Source: Strigops habroptila (lineage: Eukaryota; Chordata; Aves; Psittaciformes; Psittacidae). From it: a DNA stretch of 64,000 nt. Every line of letters starts with the position of its first letter. Position 1 is the stretch's first letter. Positions 12,501-23,858 of the stretch are shown here, in pieces. The notes beneath the pieces were generated by a model, which was not told the DNA's origin, did no database searches, and was given only the letters and a program-made list of their open reading frames with translations. The DNA is taken from contig NC_044283.2 of NCBI RefSeq assembly GCF_004027225.2, positions 31,642,707-31,706,706 of the forward strand, written 5' to 3'. The position numbers were made by a program, and so were the translations under genes.

Positions 12501-15500
12501 CATGGTATTTGCAGTCCTCAAAGTATGCGTTTGCTCTTGAGTGTTAAATGTCAGTGCCCCAGATTTCTGCCTTTGCTCTTTGTTTTGGAAACCACTAAAA
12601 TCACTGTGTTTGGGGAGATGGGTTATATATGAACCTTTGTAGTTTCTGCTGGAATGTTGCACTCTTTCCAACCAAGGGAAAGAGATAGGTGAAGTACTAA
12701 GTAGAATGTTGAAAGCTTTCCCAAATGGGCATAGGCATATGTGTAGGCATGTATGGGCTTAGAGTTTCTGTCACACTGCTTTGGAACTAAAAGTGCATAT
12801 CACTTGTTAAGGTTGCATATCACTGCATATCACTTGTTATGGTTGCCGTAGTGTAAAAGAGTGCCGTCAAGACTTGGAGCCTAACTCAGGGCTTTACTTG
12901 AGGTTTCATATAGGCTGAGCATAATTTTCTCACTCAAGTTATTTAGAAAATCATTCAACAGAGAAACTGCTGAGTAGCTATTGCTAAAGAAATGAGAAGC
13001 TGTAGTTAGAAATATCCCTAACATTTTCTAGAAATCATTTAGGAGAAGCAGGGAAGTTGCTAGAAGGTAGTAATGCAGTTGTGTCTGTCTTCCTCTTGAT
13101 AATGAGAAACCTAATTTAAATATGCTTTTTTAAGCTAGAATGCCAATCAGTGTGAACTTTTTCAGATAATGAAAACTCAGTTACAACGTCCTTGATAGCA
13201 ATGTCTGAACAGTGAGTGATCTCTTATAGTAGGCTCTGATGCTGTTTTAGGAGTAGCTCTGCAATATTCATTTCAAGGCCTTAAGTACTTCTTAAACATG
13301 AATTTTAGTCTGTAAATATTTTTGAGTTGCAAAGGTGACTCCTTGATGCAGAAACCATAACTTGATCTATAGATAAGCAAACATGAAAATGCACAATATT
13401 CCCTGTTTTCCTAGGACAAGGATGAGACTGAAACTGCTAAACAAGTACAGGATTCAGAAATATATGATGGTAATGGAGTTCCTGAAAGTATTAGGTCTGA
13501 TGTGTCTGATCCAGAGGAAGATGAGGAAAATGAAAGTGGACCAGTGGCAATAAGTAAGTGATTTTCATATAGCTCATTATTCAGTGCTTTCACTGTAGTT
13601 TTGACCAATTAATTTTACAACAGGATTTGCGTGAAGTACTGCTGTGTAACACCACCTCTCATGGATTTTCTAGTCATAAGATCACAGAATGGTTTGGGTT
13701 GGAAAGGACCTTAAAGACCATCTAGTTGTAACCCCCTTGCCATGGGCAGGGACACCTTCCACTAGACCACTGGAAGGTGCTCAAAGTCCCGTCCAGCCCG
13801 GCCTTGAACGCTTCCAGGCACTGGGCATCCACAGGTCTTTCCCAGCGAAAGTTTTCCAGTACTGTATTTGCTAGTATTGTGTCATGGGTTAAACATTCCA
13901 ATTGTAACAGCTTTTTCTTTGTAAACATCTGTAAAAACAGATTAGAATCAGATTGTTTAAGTTACATATCCTGGGTCAGCTAAACTTGAAGTTTCTCAGC
14001 CTTTAAATTGAAAATATGAAAGCTGACGAAATTTCAGACTTTTTTTCATGTGAATAATTATTATTTTTTTAATATGCTTCCACTTAAACTTGCATATTTT
14101 TTAATAATTTGTTGTCCCATTTGTGGCCTTACACCAAATGCTCACAGCTTGGTTTCCCTTAGATTTACTTTCTTCACACCAGCCTGTTTAATAACTTAGA
14201 TATTTCACATCAACACAGTGGTGTTCGTTTGCAAGATAGCACATAGGGAGCATGTGGATTGTTGAAAGTTCAGTCATCGCTGTATCTTAATTTCAAAGAA
14301 AGTTTTGAAGTAAGAGTTATAACTGATCATTGCAGTAAATTTCCAAAGGGTATTTGGATTTTGCAGCCTTTTACGCTGTCAGGCTATGTCAATATGTAAA
14401 TATAATATGAAGGTGGTTTTCCATTGATTTGCCTTCAGGTTTATCAAAAGCAGAAACCCAAGCTTTGACTAACTATGGCAGTGGAGAAGATGAGAATGAA
14501 GATGAAGAAATTGAATTTGAGGAAGGGCCTGTTGATGTGCAGACATCACTACAAGCAAGCAGTGAAACAACAACTGAAAATGAACAGGTATCACCAAAGC
14601 TGTAAATGCAGAAAAAACTTAGGCCAGTGCACATCTTTTCAGTACATATTTGTATGTATTTCAGTTTTTCTTGTTGCAGTGTTTTCATATTAATGAAAGT
14701 AGAATGATAGAAGAAATTAACTTGTTTTCACCTTCCCTAATAGACTTCAAAGCAAGAATTGAGTAAGACAAAAAGCAGTGAGATATTGTCATCAGAACAA
14801 GAATCTGTTAATGTTAAAGGTAAGACCCCTATGCAGTAACTGAGAGATTAACACTTCTATATGAATTTACATGCTGTGAGAATTATCTTGGACAGTGCCT
14901 GTGATATATGTAATTTAAAAGGAAGGTGATCAAATTTGCAAGAGTTTACTGGGCTGGATTTTTTATGGAACCATGTCAGTTGACTAGATCTATCTATGTT
15001 GATCTAGACACAGCAGACCTTATAAGGAGGAAACCTGGAATAAGCTTAGCTAGATAGAAGTGGTTTTGATGCTTGAAAATAGCGTGAATTTCAGTTGATT
15101 GTTGCAGCTCTTGGCACACAACTGCAGCAGAGTTAAATTTGTCACTTACGGTATTTTGATGTTTAGATTTGTCTAGTACTTGCTTTTCCTGCTACTACCA
15201 TTTACTAGCAATTAAAATCACTTTAAGATTTACTTCTGTGAGTAATGCTGTGTTGTAACTGGTGAAGAACTGAGAAATCATTTTCTGTCAAAAGACACTA
15301 CCGGGTGGTATGAATGTTACCTCTAATCCAACAGTTGTTACCACCTTCTCCTGGGTGTCCTTCTGTTGCAAATACTTGTTTTGTTCTTTTTCTATAGGCA
15401 GTATTTGAGTAGATCCTGTGTTGCCATGAGAATGTGGCAAAATGTTAAGGAATTTATTGTTCTGTATTAATTATTTCCTCATATCTAGAATGAATATTTT

Positions 15501-17512
15501 ACAGTAGGTCATATAGTTCTGGAAGTTGTTTTTTTGTTGCCTCTTTGTTTTTAAAGCTCTATCAAGTCAAATGTTTTGAAGTCGTGTTCTGTCTTGTGAT
15601 AACTGCTGACACTTAACTGTATGAGAGTACAAATAACTTTCATTGTTCATTTGCAGCTTTGGATCATAATCTAAAAAACATAATAGAAGGATCTGGGAAT
15701 TTTTTTATACTATCACTATACCTAGTTAAAATGTAGTTTTTTGGTTTTAGATGAACAAGATGTGGCTACAATTTTGCCTCATTACCTCAATGGCATGGAG
15801 AGTACACCACCTTTAACACTCAGTACGCCAGAATCCTTTATAACAGCCAGCGTGAAAACAGAAGAATCAAGCCCACCTTTACCAGTAAATGAAACTCAAA
15901 CACTAGATACAACATGTGTGGAAAACAAATCAGCTGCAAGTTCTGAAAGCTCCATGGCTGGCAGCCCTGATACAGAGTCGCCTGTGTTAGTGAATGAATA
16001 TGTGCGTATATTTCCATTAAGATACGTCCAAGAGAAATAAGAAGCTTTTTTCTATTTCAGTGTTATTTCTAGTTTCCAGTTTTGTTCAGTTTTCATTTAT
16101 GAATTTGATATGGGCATTGTTTTTTGATGTACTTTATAATAGTCAAGAATCTAGTTTTTGAGGGAAGATAAACAGAAGTAGCACTATTTAAGAGTAGCAC
16201 TCGTAAATGTCTCCATTTCTGTTTACAGGAAGCTGGTTCTGGAAACATAAGTCAAAAATCTGATGAAGATGACTTTGTAAAAGTTGAAGACTTGGCCCTT
16301 AAACTTGCAGTATACTCAGAGGTATTTTGCTATTGCTTGTGGGGTTGTTATTTAGCAATCTTAATTATCAAGAGAGCAATAAGAATGATCCAGTATTTTG
16401 AGTTTTGCTTTCTCTCTTACAAAGGCAGATTTAATGAAGAAGATGGCAACAGAGGCTCAAACCAACAGTTTGTCTGATGAATTACTGGGTGGAGGTGGAG
16501 CTCAAGATCAAGAATTAGTAGGAGATGCCCAAACTTTGAAAGAACCTGGTAAAGATTATTTCTTAAATCCTCTACACCTATTGGGAAAACACCCTCAAAT
16601 GTCCTAGAATTTAAATATCTTCTTACCAGTGAGGGAAGTAAGCAATCATCGTGGTGCTGAAAGAATATCCTTTTTTGTTATCATGCATTTTCAAATGATG
16701 TATTGGTATGAAGGGATTTTGCCTTCTGTGTCTCTTCTGTATACATACTTCTGTTAGATTATGTGGCTGATAGTCATAAAAATTAACATGTTACAACAGG
16801 ATGGTTTTAAAACTTAATAAAATGGAACAGTATTTTTTTCCTCATAACACAAGCTGGGGTTTAATAATATTGTAAATTCTAATTGCTGTCATCTGATATA
16901 ATAATGCTCAATATAATTTGCTGACAGACTGCTCAGTGGTCTTGTAATAGAAGAGTTCAAGAGACTGCTGACAATAGTAAAATCTCTCTTCAGGGAAATG
17001 AAAATAATTGTTAATGTGAAGCATACCATGAGATAAAAAAAACTTTCAGTGTGTATGACAACAATAAAAATTCATTACTTTCATGAAACAGTATTTATGC
17101 AGCTCCAAAAACTTAATGGTAATGCAGGTCAAAAAACCTTTGTTTTTTTAATGTTGAAATTGTGACACAAGTTATGGCATTAGAGGCTTATGTTACGTTC
17201 TGTTGTCAGGCTTGTAGATCTGTAGTGGAAGGTACAGTAAAGACATAAATAAATGCATGAACTGAGTATTCTGATGGTAGTTTTCTGCTAGTGTAGCTAG
17301 TTCCAATTCTTCAAACAGTACAAGCTGTTCAAGTAAGCCATGGCTCAGAATGCTTGTAAAAAAGGTGAGGATGAGATATTTCATCAAGGTGCTTTAATGA
17401 ATCCTTACAAGGAGTTGAAATGTGTTCCGCAGCTGTTTGATGCCTTGTAGCTGTTAGACGATAATGAGCATACTCTTGTTTTACAGAAACTTTTGGAGCT
17501 CAAAGTGGATGA
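501..17512 (+). CDS. PCM1: Pericentriolar material 1, C-terminal part (5' end outside window)
   Basis: PCM1 is the scaffold of centriolar satellites, needed for microtubule-dependent delivery of proteins to centrosomes and cilia. Nineteen exons join in frame: 501-694, 1862-2045, 2739-3097, 3630-3788, 5834-6006, 6085-6213, 6863-6983, 7302-7439, 7696-7829, 8404-8538, 9061-9258, 11601-11660, 13415-13553, 14439-14587, 14744-14819, 15751-16001, 16229-16321, 16425-16548, 17487-17512. All introns are GT-AG. They encode about 946 residues, a little under half of the roughly 2,000-residue protein. Diagnostic blocks are the conserved stretch beginning ETGSDLSMFEALRDTIYSEV (exon 5834), the block around QLLTSVRRMVLTLTQQNDES (exon 8404), and the acidic NYGSGEDENEDEE region (exon 14439). 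Exon 16229 carries the acidic-FVKV motif that matches the known GABARAP-binding LIR of PCM1. The protein ends in LKEPETFGAQSG. The 5' exons lie left of the window. Identification is secure; single exon edges could be off by a few bases. Confidence 0.96.
9653..10238 (-). mobile_element. Avian endogenous retrovirus solo LTR, antisense in PCM1 intron
   Basis: Read on the minus strand, this segment starts TGTAAAAA, passes through the GGGATAGAGTTAATTTTCTT word seen at the head of a very common avian LTR family, and ends in GGGGTTAAACCACAACA. The TG...CA ends and the roughly 586 bp length fit one complete LTR without internal genes. A TATAAAG-like box is present on the minus strand at about 9966-9974. 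No clean target-site duplication is visible, so the insertion is probably not recent. It lies in the 2.3 kb PCM1 intron between exons 9061-9258 and 11601-11660, opposite to the gene. Confidence 0.8.
13676..13860 (-). mobile_element. CR1 LINE 3' fragment
   Basis: The plus strand reads ATCACAGAATGGTTTGGGTTGG followed by the GACCTTAAAGACCATCTAG block, which is the reverse complement of the conserved CR1 3' end. It is 5'-truncated, as is usual, and somewhat diverged. It lies in the PCM1 intron after exon 13415-13553. Confidence 0.85.
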
Positions 17513-17825
17513 GAACAACCTGCAGATACCTGCATTTATAAACTCCTTGTATACAAACACATATGGAAGATCATCACTAATTTCCCAGAATTCTGGAAGT
17601 GTATAAAAATGTAAAATTTGACACACTGCCTCTTAGGATAGGTATGCTAACTTCTGCCTGTGGCAGTCTGAACAGCTGGAACTGAATCCTCTTCTATTCA
17701 GTTTTGCTGCACTGTTCTTTTTCTGTCTTAATCTCTTCTTTTTTATTTTTATTGTGACTTGTTTAGTAATTTTTAAATTGTTCAAAATGGTAGTTTCAAA
17801 TAAAGTTTGGACTTGTCTGTAAGTA
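17513..17825 (+). terminator. PCM1: PCM1 3' UTR with poly(A) signal
   Basis: The untranslated sequence follows the PCM1 stop codon. A canonical AATAAA lies at 17799-17804, about 290 bases after the stop, with a TGTCTGTAAG-type U/GU-rich stretch after it. Cleavage would be expected near 17820. Longer 3' UTRs cannot be excluded. Confidence 0.6.
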
Positions 17826-19169
17826 AGTTCATCTTCCGAAAAATTTCCTCTGGCTTACAAAATGGTATGCAGGGTTTTTTGTTGGAAGTTAACTGACTTT
17901 AATGTTGGAATGCTTGTAGCAGTCTGTAACTCCTCTACAGAGAAACACTGCTAATTTCCTAGGACAAGAAACTCTTGTCCCACAGAGTTTCTTTATCTTC
18001 TACAACTATAAGATGTAGGCACAATACATGCCTTACCTGTTGCTTGTATAGCCTAGAGTATAGCTGGTCTGTAAAAAACAAACCAAACAAAAAATGTTCC
18101 TGTTCAGGGCCTGTGGAATTCATTTCTATCAGCACATTTATCTGAGGTGGAATAAATACCCTGGATTTGTAGTTAACTGCAGGAACCAGCTCTCATTTTC
18201 TGCATTTTCTGTTTTGACTTTCAATGTGCAAAGGGATAAACCTGTCTGAAAATTTTAGTGTCCTTTCACAGTTGCTGCAATAGGAACGGATTCTACAGGC
18301 TGTCAAAAGTAGTTGACTTGGTGAAGAGTTTTAACGTTGAAGAAATTTAGGAAATTAATGTTTGAAAGAAAACTCAAACAGTTAAAGTCAGCACCTCCTG
18401 AAGTCTCATGGCAAAGGCAGGGTTAGGGTTGTAGAAGAGTAGATTGGAAAACTTGAACCAGAACAACTGTTTTCTTCACTTTTTCAGATCAGACTTGCTA
18501 ATAACAGGCAGTCATAAAATAGAGCTAGAAATAATTTGGCATATCTGCTGCATTATAGAGATCCATTTACCTTAAACACAAGGCTTTTCTAAAAGTAGTT
18601 AAAAAGCAATGGTGCTCTTTCTTTAATTCAGAATTGTCTTCTTTTTGAGGTCACTGTAATAATATAGCTATATGCCGTGAGAAACAGTCTAGTGCCAGTG
18701 AAGCCTAAATATGCCTGAAGTTTGAATAAAAAGGAGAGTGTGATTGTTCCGTGGTTTCTTTTTTTTTTTTTTAGTTTGAGTGTCTCCAGGTTTTATGAGT
18801 GAATAGTGAAGTGGCAGATTACAATCACATGCCTCTTGTCTTCAAAGAAAGAATTATATCAGAAAGTTTGAGTTCAGTTTAACTACTGTGCAGGCTCTAA
18901 CCCCACTATGGTACTGTATGCAGAAAAAACTTTACAATTTTGAGGACAGATGAAATATATTATGTCAAAGGCAAATCTGTGAAACAAAATTTAAGTTTTT
19001 AATCACTAACTAACTTGGCACAAGAATCATTCAGTAGACCTAAAAGGGATCATTTTCATAAAGTAGAACAGTAAGATTTCTGAATAGTTGAGCTTAGGAG
19101 TTTAATGATTTACCATATAAACAAGATTTGTCTCAAGAAATAGCATAAGCACACACCATTCTTCAATTC

Positions 19170-19241
19170 TTTCTCTGGCATTCAGAGAAATTCACTGTTC
19201 ATACACACCAGATCTCTGGAATAGTGTGTATGAACAGTGAA
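19170..19241. repeat. Two abutting perfect inverted repeats
   Basis: The first is an 8-base arm at 19170-19177 (TTTCTCTG) that pairs with 19183-19190 across a 5-base loop. Immediately after it, an 18-base arm at 19191-19208 pairs perfectly with 19224-19241 across a 15-base loop. The arms are read directly from the sequence. The function is unknown. Confidence 0.85.
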
Positions 19242-19274
19242 CTGAAATACTATTTCTTTGGTCATGCTTTCTCT

Positions 19275-19510
19275 CTACCCTTTCACCACAGGGTGGTTGA
19301 GGTTGGTAGGGATCTCTGAAGCCCATCTTGTCCAACCCACTACTCAAGCAGGGCTACTCAGAGCTGGTTGGCCAGGACTGTGCCCTGCTGGGTTTGAATA
19401 TCTCCAGTGTGGGAGACTCTACACAATCCCTCTGGGCTCAGTCCCCCTTACAGTAAAAAGGGTTTCCTAACATTGAGGGAAGCGCCTGTGTTTCAGTGTG
19501 TGCCCATCAT
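19275..19510 (-). mobile_element. Old diverged CR1 fragment
   Basis: Antisense CR1-like words appear in order: GGTTGAGGTTGGTAGGGATC, CTTGTCCAACCCACTACTCA and CAGAGCTGGTTGGCCAGGAC. They resemble an older CR1 subfamily and are more decayed than the other copies in the window. The edges are approximate. Confidence 0.6.
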
Positions 19511-20014
19511 CTACATTCATTGAAGTAGAAGTGCTGGGGAAGTTAAGATCTCCCTTATATTCTGATGCTAGTCCTTCTACTTGTGTCATTCAGTTCACAT
19601 GGAATGTGTTTTTCTAGTGGTAGCAGGAGAGATCCTGCTTTAAAAAGATTAATGGGAAAGTGTCTGAAAGAGCTATGAGAAACAGCAAGCATTGCTTGCT
19701 CCCTTACCCATCCAGACCAAAATGAATGTTACATTTTACTGTCCAGTATCCATTGCACAGCTCATCACAAAGAATTGACATAATTCTTTTTAATCTTAAG
19801 GTTAAGAGGCCTGAGGTGGTTCTCTCCTATAGCCAATGCAATTTAGTAGCAGTTCTTACTGTTGTATGGTGAATGACCTAACAAAACTGGTATGGAGTGA
19901 AACCACATCATGCTGGGCTTTAACTCATTTTCACTACTAGAAGCATCTGCTAGTTCCCAGAGGAAGGTGGAATAATTAATTTCTTACAATAGAGTTCACC
20001 ACTGCTTTTGAAAC

Positions 20015-20314
20015 TTTATTTTAATCAGTCGCCCTGTATCACAAAATGATACATGCTCCAAAACTAATTACAGCACAAAGTCTAAGCATAAAGACAACAG
20101 AAAACCCCTAATAACTTTGGGTGGCTTTTGCTGCACTGATAGCATTTTGAGCTGTAGTCACCTACTACAGGATTACAGTCTTGCATAAGAAAGAGCAAGG
20201 AATTCAAACAAAACCAAACTTTGAAGAAAATAAGTTAAAAAACTATTAGATTGTCTTATTTCAAAAGAAGCCTTCACCCATTCTACACAAATTCGCATGT
20301 TCACACAGCAGTAT
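20015..20314 (-). terminator. GTF2E1-like 3' UTR and poly(A) signals
   Basis: On the minus strand a canonical AATAAA lies at 20020-20015, about 300 bases past the stop codon, and is the likely poly(A) signal. A second AATAAA at 20319-20314 overlaps the stop codon itself. Confidence 0.5.
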
Positions 20315-23300
20315 TTATTCAAAAACAGACTGGAACATTTCTTGCCCTGCTTTAATGTAAGCTGCTCTCTCTTCATTTGTCATCAAAGACACAAGCTCTG
20401 GATTTTCATTAACTTCACCATATGAACGAGGCTGACCAGCTACCATTAAAATAGGACCTTGTGTTTCCTGTTCTTCCTCCTCTTGTTCAAAGTTGCTGTC
20501 TGCTACTTCCATTTCTGCTACTCTTGGGTGCTTGGAATCTCCTTCACACTCGCTAACGTCACTGCCTGATTCAGGTGGTTTGCTTCTGACAACAGGAGCC
20601 TGATTTGTGTTAGATGACAACTTGGGTTCATGGATCAGAAGAGTCTTCATGATTTCATTATCAGCAACAGTTTCTTTACCACTTTCTTCAGAAGCATTTA
20701 CTGCTAATACACAACACTAAGTATTAGAGGTATCAATAGTTTACAGTCACTACAGGCATCCTGCATAAATTATTTTCTTCTACTCTGGGTCATCTTTACC
20801 CACACTCTAAGGTTCTCTTCAAAGTGCAGACATCTCCAAGAATTATCTACTTTAAAGATTACCACTAATATTACCACATGGCTAGAGCCAAAAATTCCAG
20901 GAGCTGGTACCTGACCTCTTGACCATTTACAAATGCTACCTCAGTCAGGCTAAAGACTGGTTTTTAGAAGTTGTGATAACCACTAGTGCAGAATTGAAGT
21001 GTAACTATATTCTAAACCAAGCTGACTACATTTTTGACAGGAAAGCTATGATGAAATGCAGTAAGGCTGCAAATTTAAAGTATTTGCTAAAAAAAAAAAA
21101 AAAACCAAACCCAAAAAAACCCCAAAAAAAACTTACCAACACTGTTGTTGGCGGTTCTTGTTGCTCCTTCCACAGTGCTCTGTGACATCCAGATAGGTTG
21201 CTGCTTAGTTGCTTTTTCTCTTGTTTTCTTCTTGTGCTCAGAGTCTTGTACATCAATAACTAAGTTTTGGGTGTACATATTGCTGTAAGAGGAACGTCTG
21301 CTGGCCCATTTCTCAGGTTGGCTGCACGATTCCAGCACACTTGAACCCACCTTCTGATCAAAGCTGAATGGAATATCACCCATTTGGGACAGGTTAAGTT
21401 CAGGCAAGAACCCCCAGTTTCCATACAACCAACCAACCAACCAAGAAAAAGCATGTTTTGTCAGCAGACAAGCTTTAACCAGTGCTCTGTATTAAAGCAA
21501 TTCTCATTCCTTATTACTTTATCGCAGAGGCAAGTGGCTCTGAACTACTGAACTTTACATGGACACTTCAGTCATGCATCTCTGGATGGAGCATGCTGCT
21601 AGAGAAACGTGACTTTCCGACAGAAAGGGTCATGAGTATTAGCTGAAGAAATCTGGAAAATTAATTACTTTAAAAGGTAGCAAAAATAAAACTATAAATG
21701 CGTAACAATAATTTAGGATGCCTTAGATATTACAGGCTTCTTCACTAAGCAGCTGACAGTACTGAACAAAACAGAACTGAGTAGAAAGTGGGCTGCAAGT
21801 TCAGTATTTCAAAGGGTTTACAACTGGGAAGCTGTTGGGGGGGGGGGGCGTTTGCTGATGAGAAGTTCGAGGGTTATGATTATACCTTTCTGACAATTCT
21901 GGTATTTCTGTTGGCTGTGGCTCCAGCAATTCATATGGCAGAGCAATATCTTCAGTCTCACGCAGCAGCACAAAGACAGGTTGCATCTGCTCATTGAATT
22001 TCGCTAGCAAGGTTCGAGCATCACGCTTCAGAAGTGCTGAGGCATCTTCCTCTACTTCAGTGTTGCAGTACGTGCAGTGGAAAGTCTCTGCAACATGATC
22101 CAAATTAGAAATTCTGGAGTTCATAAGGCACAAAAGACCAGCAGTACCTTGCTAAGAAATCCACAGCCTGCACCATTACCAAAACATTCTGACTTTTTCT
22201 GTTTGTTCACCTTAACTAGGGATCTCAAGTTATAAAGGCAAGCCTTACTTTCCTTTTGGAGAGGGACTGATATTCACACAGTTGCTATGCAAGGCAGAAA
22301 GGTCTGTATTGGGGAGGGGGAAGTTAAGTTGGCTAGACGTGGAGTGTCATCAGCTAGTAAGATCTAATCTTTTTCTTCTCTGATCTCATCTTTTTCTTAG
22401 TTCATAATGTAAGAAAAAAAAGACATTTGTAAGCGTAAATAGCAGAGGTCTGAAGTTCAGAAAGACTCATTTAGCGCTAAACCCCTCTATTTATGTCTTA
22501 AGCAAGAAAAAAAAAAAGCAAATTCTATTAAAAATATATCGGAAGCCTCAGTGTTTGCTATGTTGACAAAGTCCCTCCATTTAGAGCAAAGGATGATTTT
22601 GCTAACTGATGGCATATTAGTTTCACCTTTGACATTCCAAGCTAGGCATGTAAAATTCATTCTCCCTGGCTCTGGCATCCTTTGCTGATATACCACAGCC
22701 CAGATGTTAACGCAGCAATTGCGCCTAGAGTAATGCATTGAGGTATGATGCCATTTTGACTCATTTAGAAAAAGTGCTCTCTGTTGAGTTATTTTGATTT
22801 TAGTGAAGAGAAACCCACAAGCTCTGATGCCACTTCTGCTGTGGATGTGTTGTGCTGCCCCAGGAGGAGCCTGAACTCCCCTGTTTCCAGCACAGGAGTG
22901 ATGGAACACCTCTGCTGCCGAGCTGCAATACGATTATTACAGTAGTTGGGTGCAAACAGTTTCATCCATCTTGTCCAACTCTTTCAGCAGAAGAACTGAA
23001 CACACAAATCGATTAACTGATGCATTCAGAACAGAGTCAAACAAGTACTGTATTCTCATTCCCATATGAGGAGGTGGGGATCACAAGACTTTGGTGAGTA
23101 GTCTTAAAACAGGTTAAAAGTCTTGTTCATAGCAAAGCTGAGGCCTGAAATCTGACTCCAAACCCCAGCATGTGTATTTAAGATTGTTCTTCCTCTTGCT
23201 TGGCCTGTTCTACAAGGACAGCTTTCTTCTTACCTTCACCTCCCAGCTTCTCGTGTCCCAGGCCCTTGTCCAACAAGAAATATATTCTAAAAACATGCTT

Positions 23301-23826
23301 TTATTGCAAAGTTTGCATAGAAGCCAACTTTGTGCTATCGAAGTTACTTTTTAAGACGAGAGCAAATAAGCAACATACCTGTAAATACATCAAAGAGCTG
23401 ATTGACTTCAAGGTCCGTGTAAGTGCTGGAGCAAGACGGACATTTAAAAGAGGACCTGGTAGTTGAATCCCGTTCATCCGCTTCTATTTTCCGGCGTATA
23501 TGATCCAGTTTGTATTTTACCACATCCACCAGCACCTTGTAGTTGATGTAGTAGTAATTGTGCCTTGTGCTCTTCCCATTAGGCCCTGTTTCGACTCGCA
23601 TACGCAGCTTCACAAACTTGTCTGCCTTGAGCGTGTTGAGGATAGCACGCAGTTGTTTACGTTCGTACTTGAGCAGCTGTAACAGGTCATCCTCTTTCAT
23701 GCAGGGGTAGCGGATCAGTAGATCAAGGGCCAGGGAGTGCTCTAATCCATAGAAACCACGCACTATGTATTTGGCCAGGCGCTTTAGGGCTGCTGGGACC
23801 TCTGTGATAACGTTTTGCTCTTCCAT
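20315..23826 (-). CDS. TFIIE subunit alpha-like protein (GTF2E1 family, probable paralogue)
   Basis: TFIIE alpha works with TFIIE beta in the RNA polymerase II pre-initiation complex and recruits TFIIH. Coding exons on the minus strand are 23826-23379, 22087-21886, 21363-21137 and 20700-20315. They join in frame with GT-AG introns and no stop, giving 420 residues (human GTF2E1: 439). Residues about 7-125 form the N-terminal winged-helix region, beginning [13 protein letters not shown]. The C4 zinc finger is intact, with Cys129, Cys132, Cys154 and Cys157 at the human numbering; an intron splits it after residue 149. A middle block has [14 protein letters not shown] and [14 protein letters not shown] Glu-rich stretch and the ending [10 protein letters not shown] match the C-terminal acidic domain. 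The start Met aligns with the family start; its context is moderate (C at -3, G at +4). By eye, residues 1-149 are roughly 70% identical to human as I remember it, low for an orthologous general factor, so a paralogue or fast-evolving copy is likely. It has introns, so it is not a processed copy. Confidence 0.88.
21090..21131. repeat. A/C-rich (minus strand T/G-rich) tract next to a splice donor
   Basis: A run of about 15 A is followed by AAACCC/AAACCCC words on the plus strand. On the minus strand this is a T-rich tract with G3 and G4 runs, starting a few bases after the donor of the third coding exon of the GTF2E1-like gene (exon end 21137). Confidence 0.8.
21837..21848. repeat. Poly-G run of 12
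   Basis: Twelve consecutive G on the plus strand (C12 on the transcribed minus strand) lie about 40 bases inside the intron after exon 22087-21886 of the GTF2E1-like gene. The run length is read from the sequence; homopolymers of this kind are prone to assembly error. Confidence 0.85.
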
Positions 23827-23858
23827 CAGGAGCTGAACCACCGTCAGAAAGAGAAGTG
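23827..23858 (-). other. 5' UTR part of GTF2E1-like first coding exon
   Basis: On the minus strand a TTTGTTGTGCAG acceptor ends at 23859, leaving a short leader of about 32 bases before the start codon. This implies at least one upstream non-coding exon. I could not locate it, nor a CpG-island promoter, in the next several kilobases. Confidence 0.5.

Larger units (their letters stand above)
17830..20010. other. Intergenic gap between convergent PCM1 and the GTF2E1-like gene
   Basis: About 2.2 kb separates the two proposed poly(A) signals. It contains an old CR1 fragment (about 19275-19510) and two abutting inverted repeats (19170-19241). No exon or conserved coding stretch was recognised in the rest. 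Confidence 0.6.
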
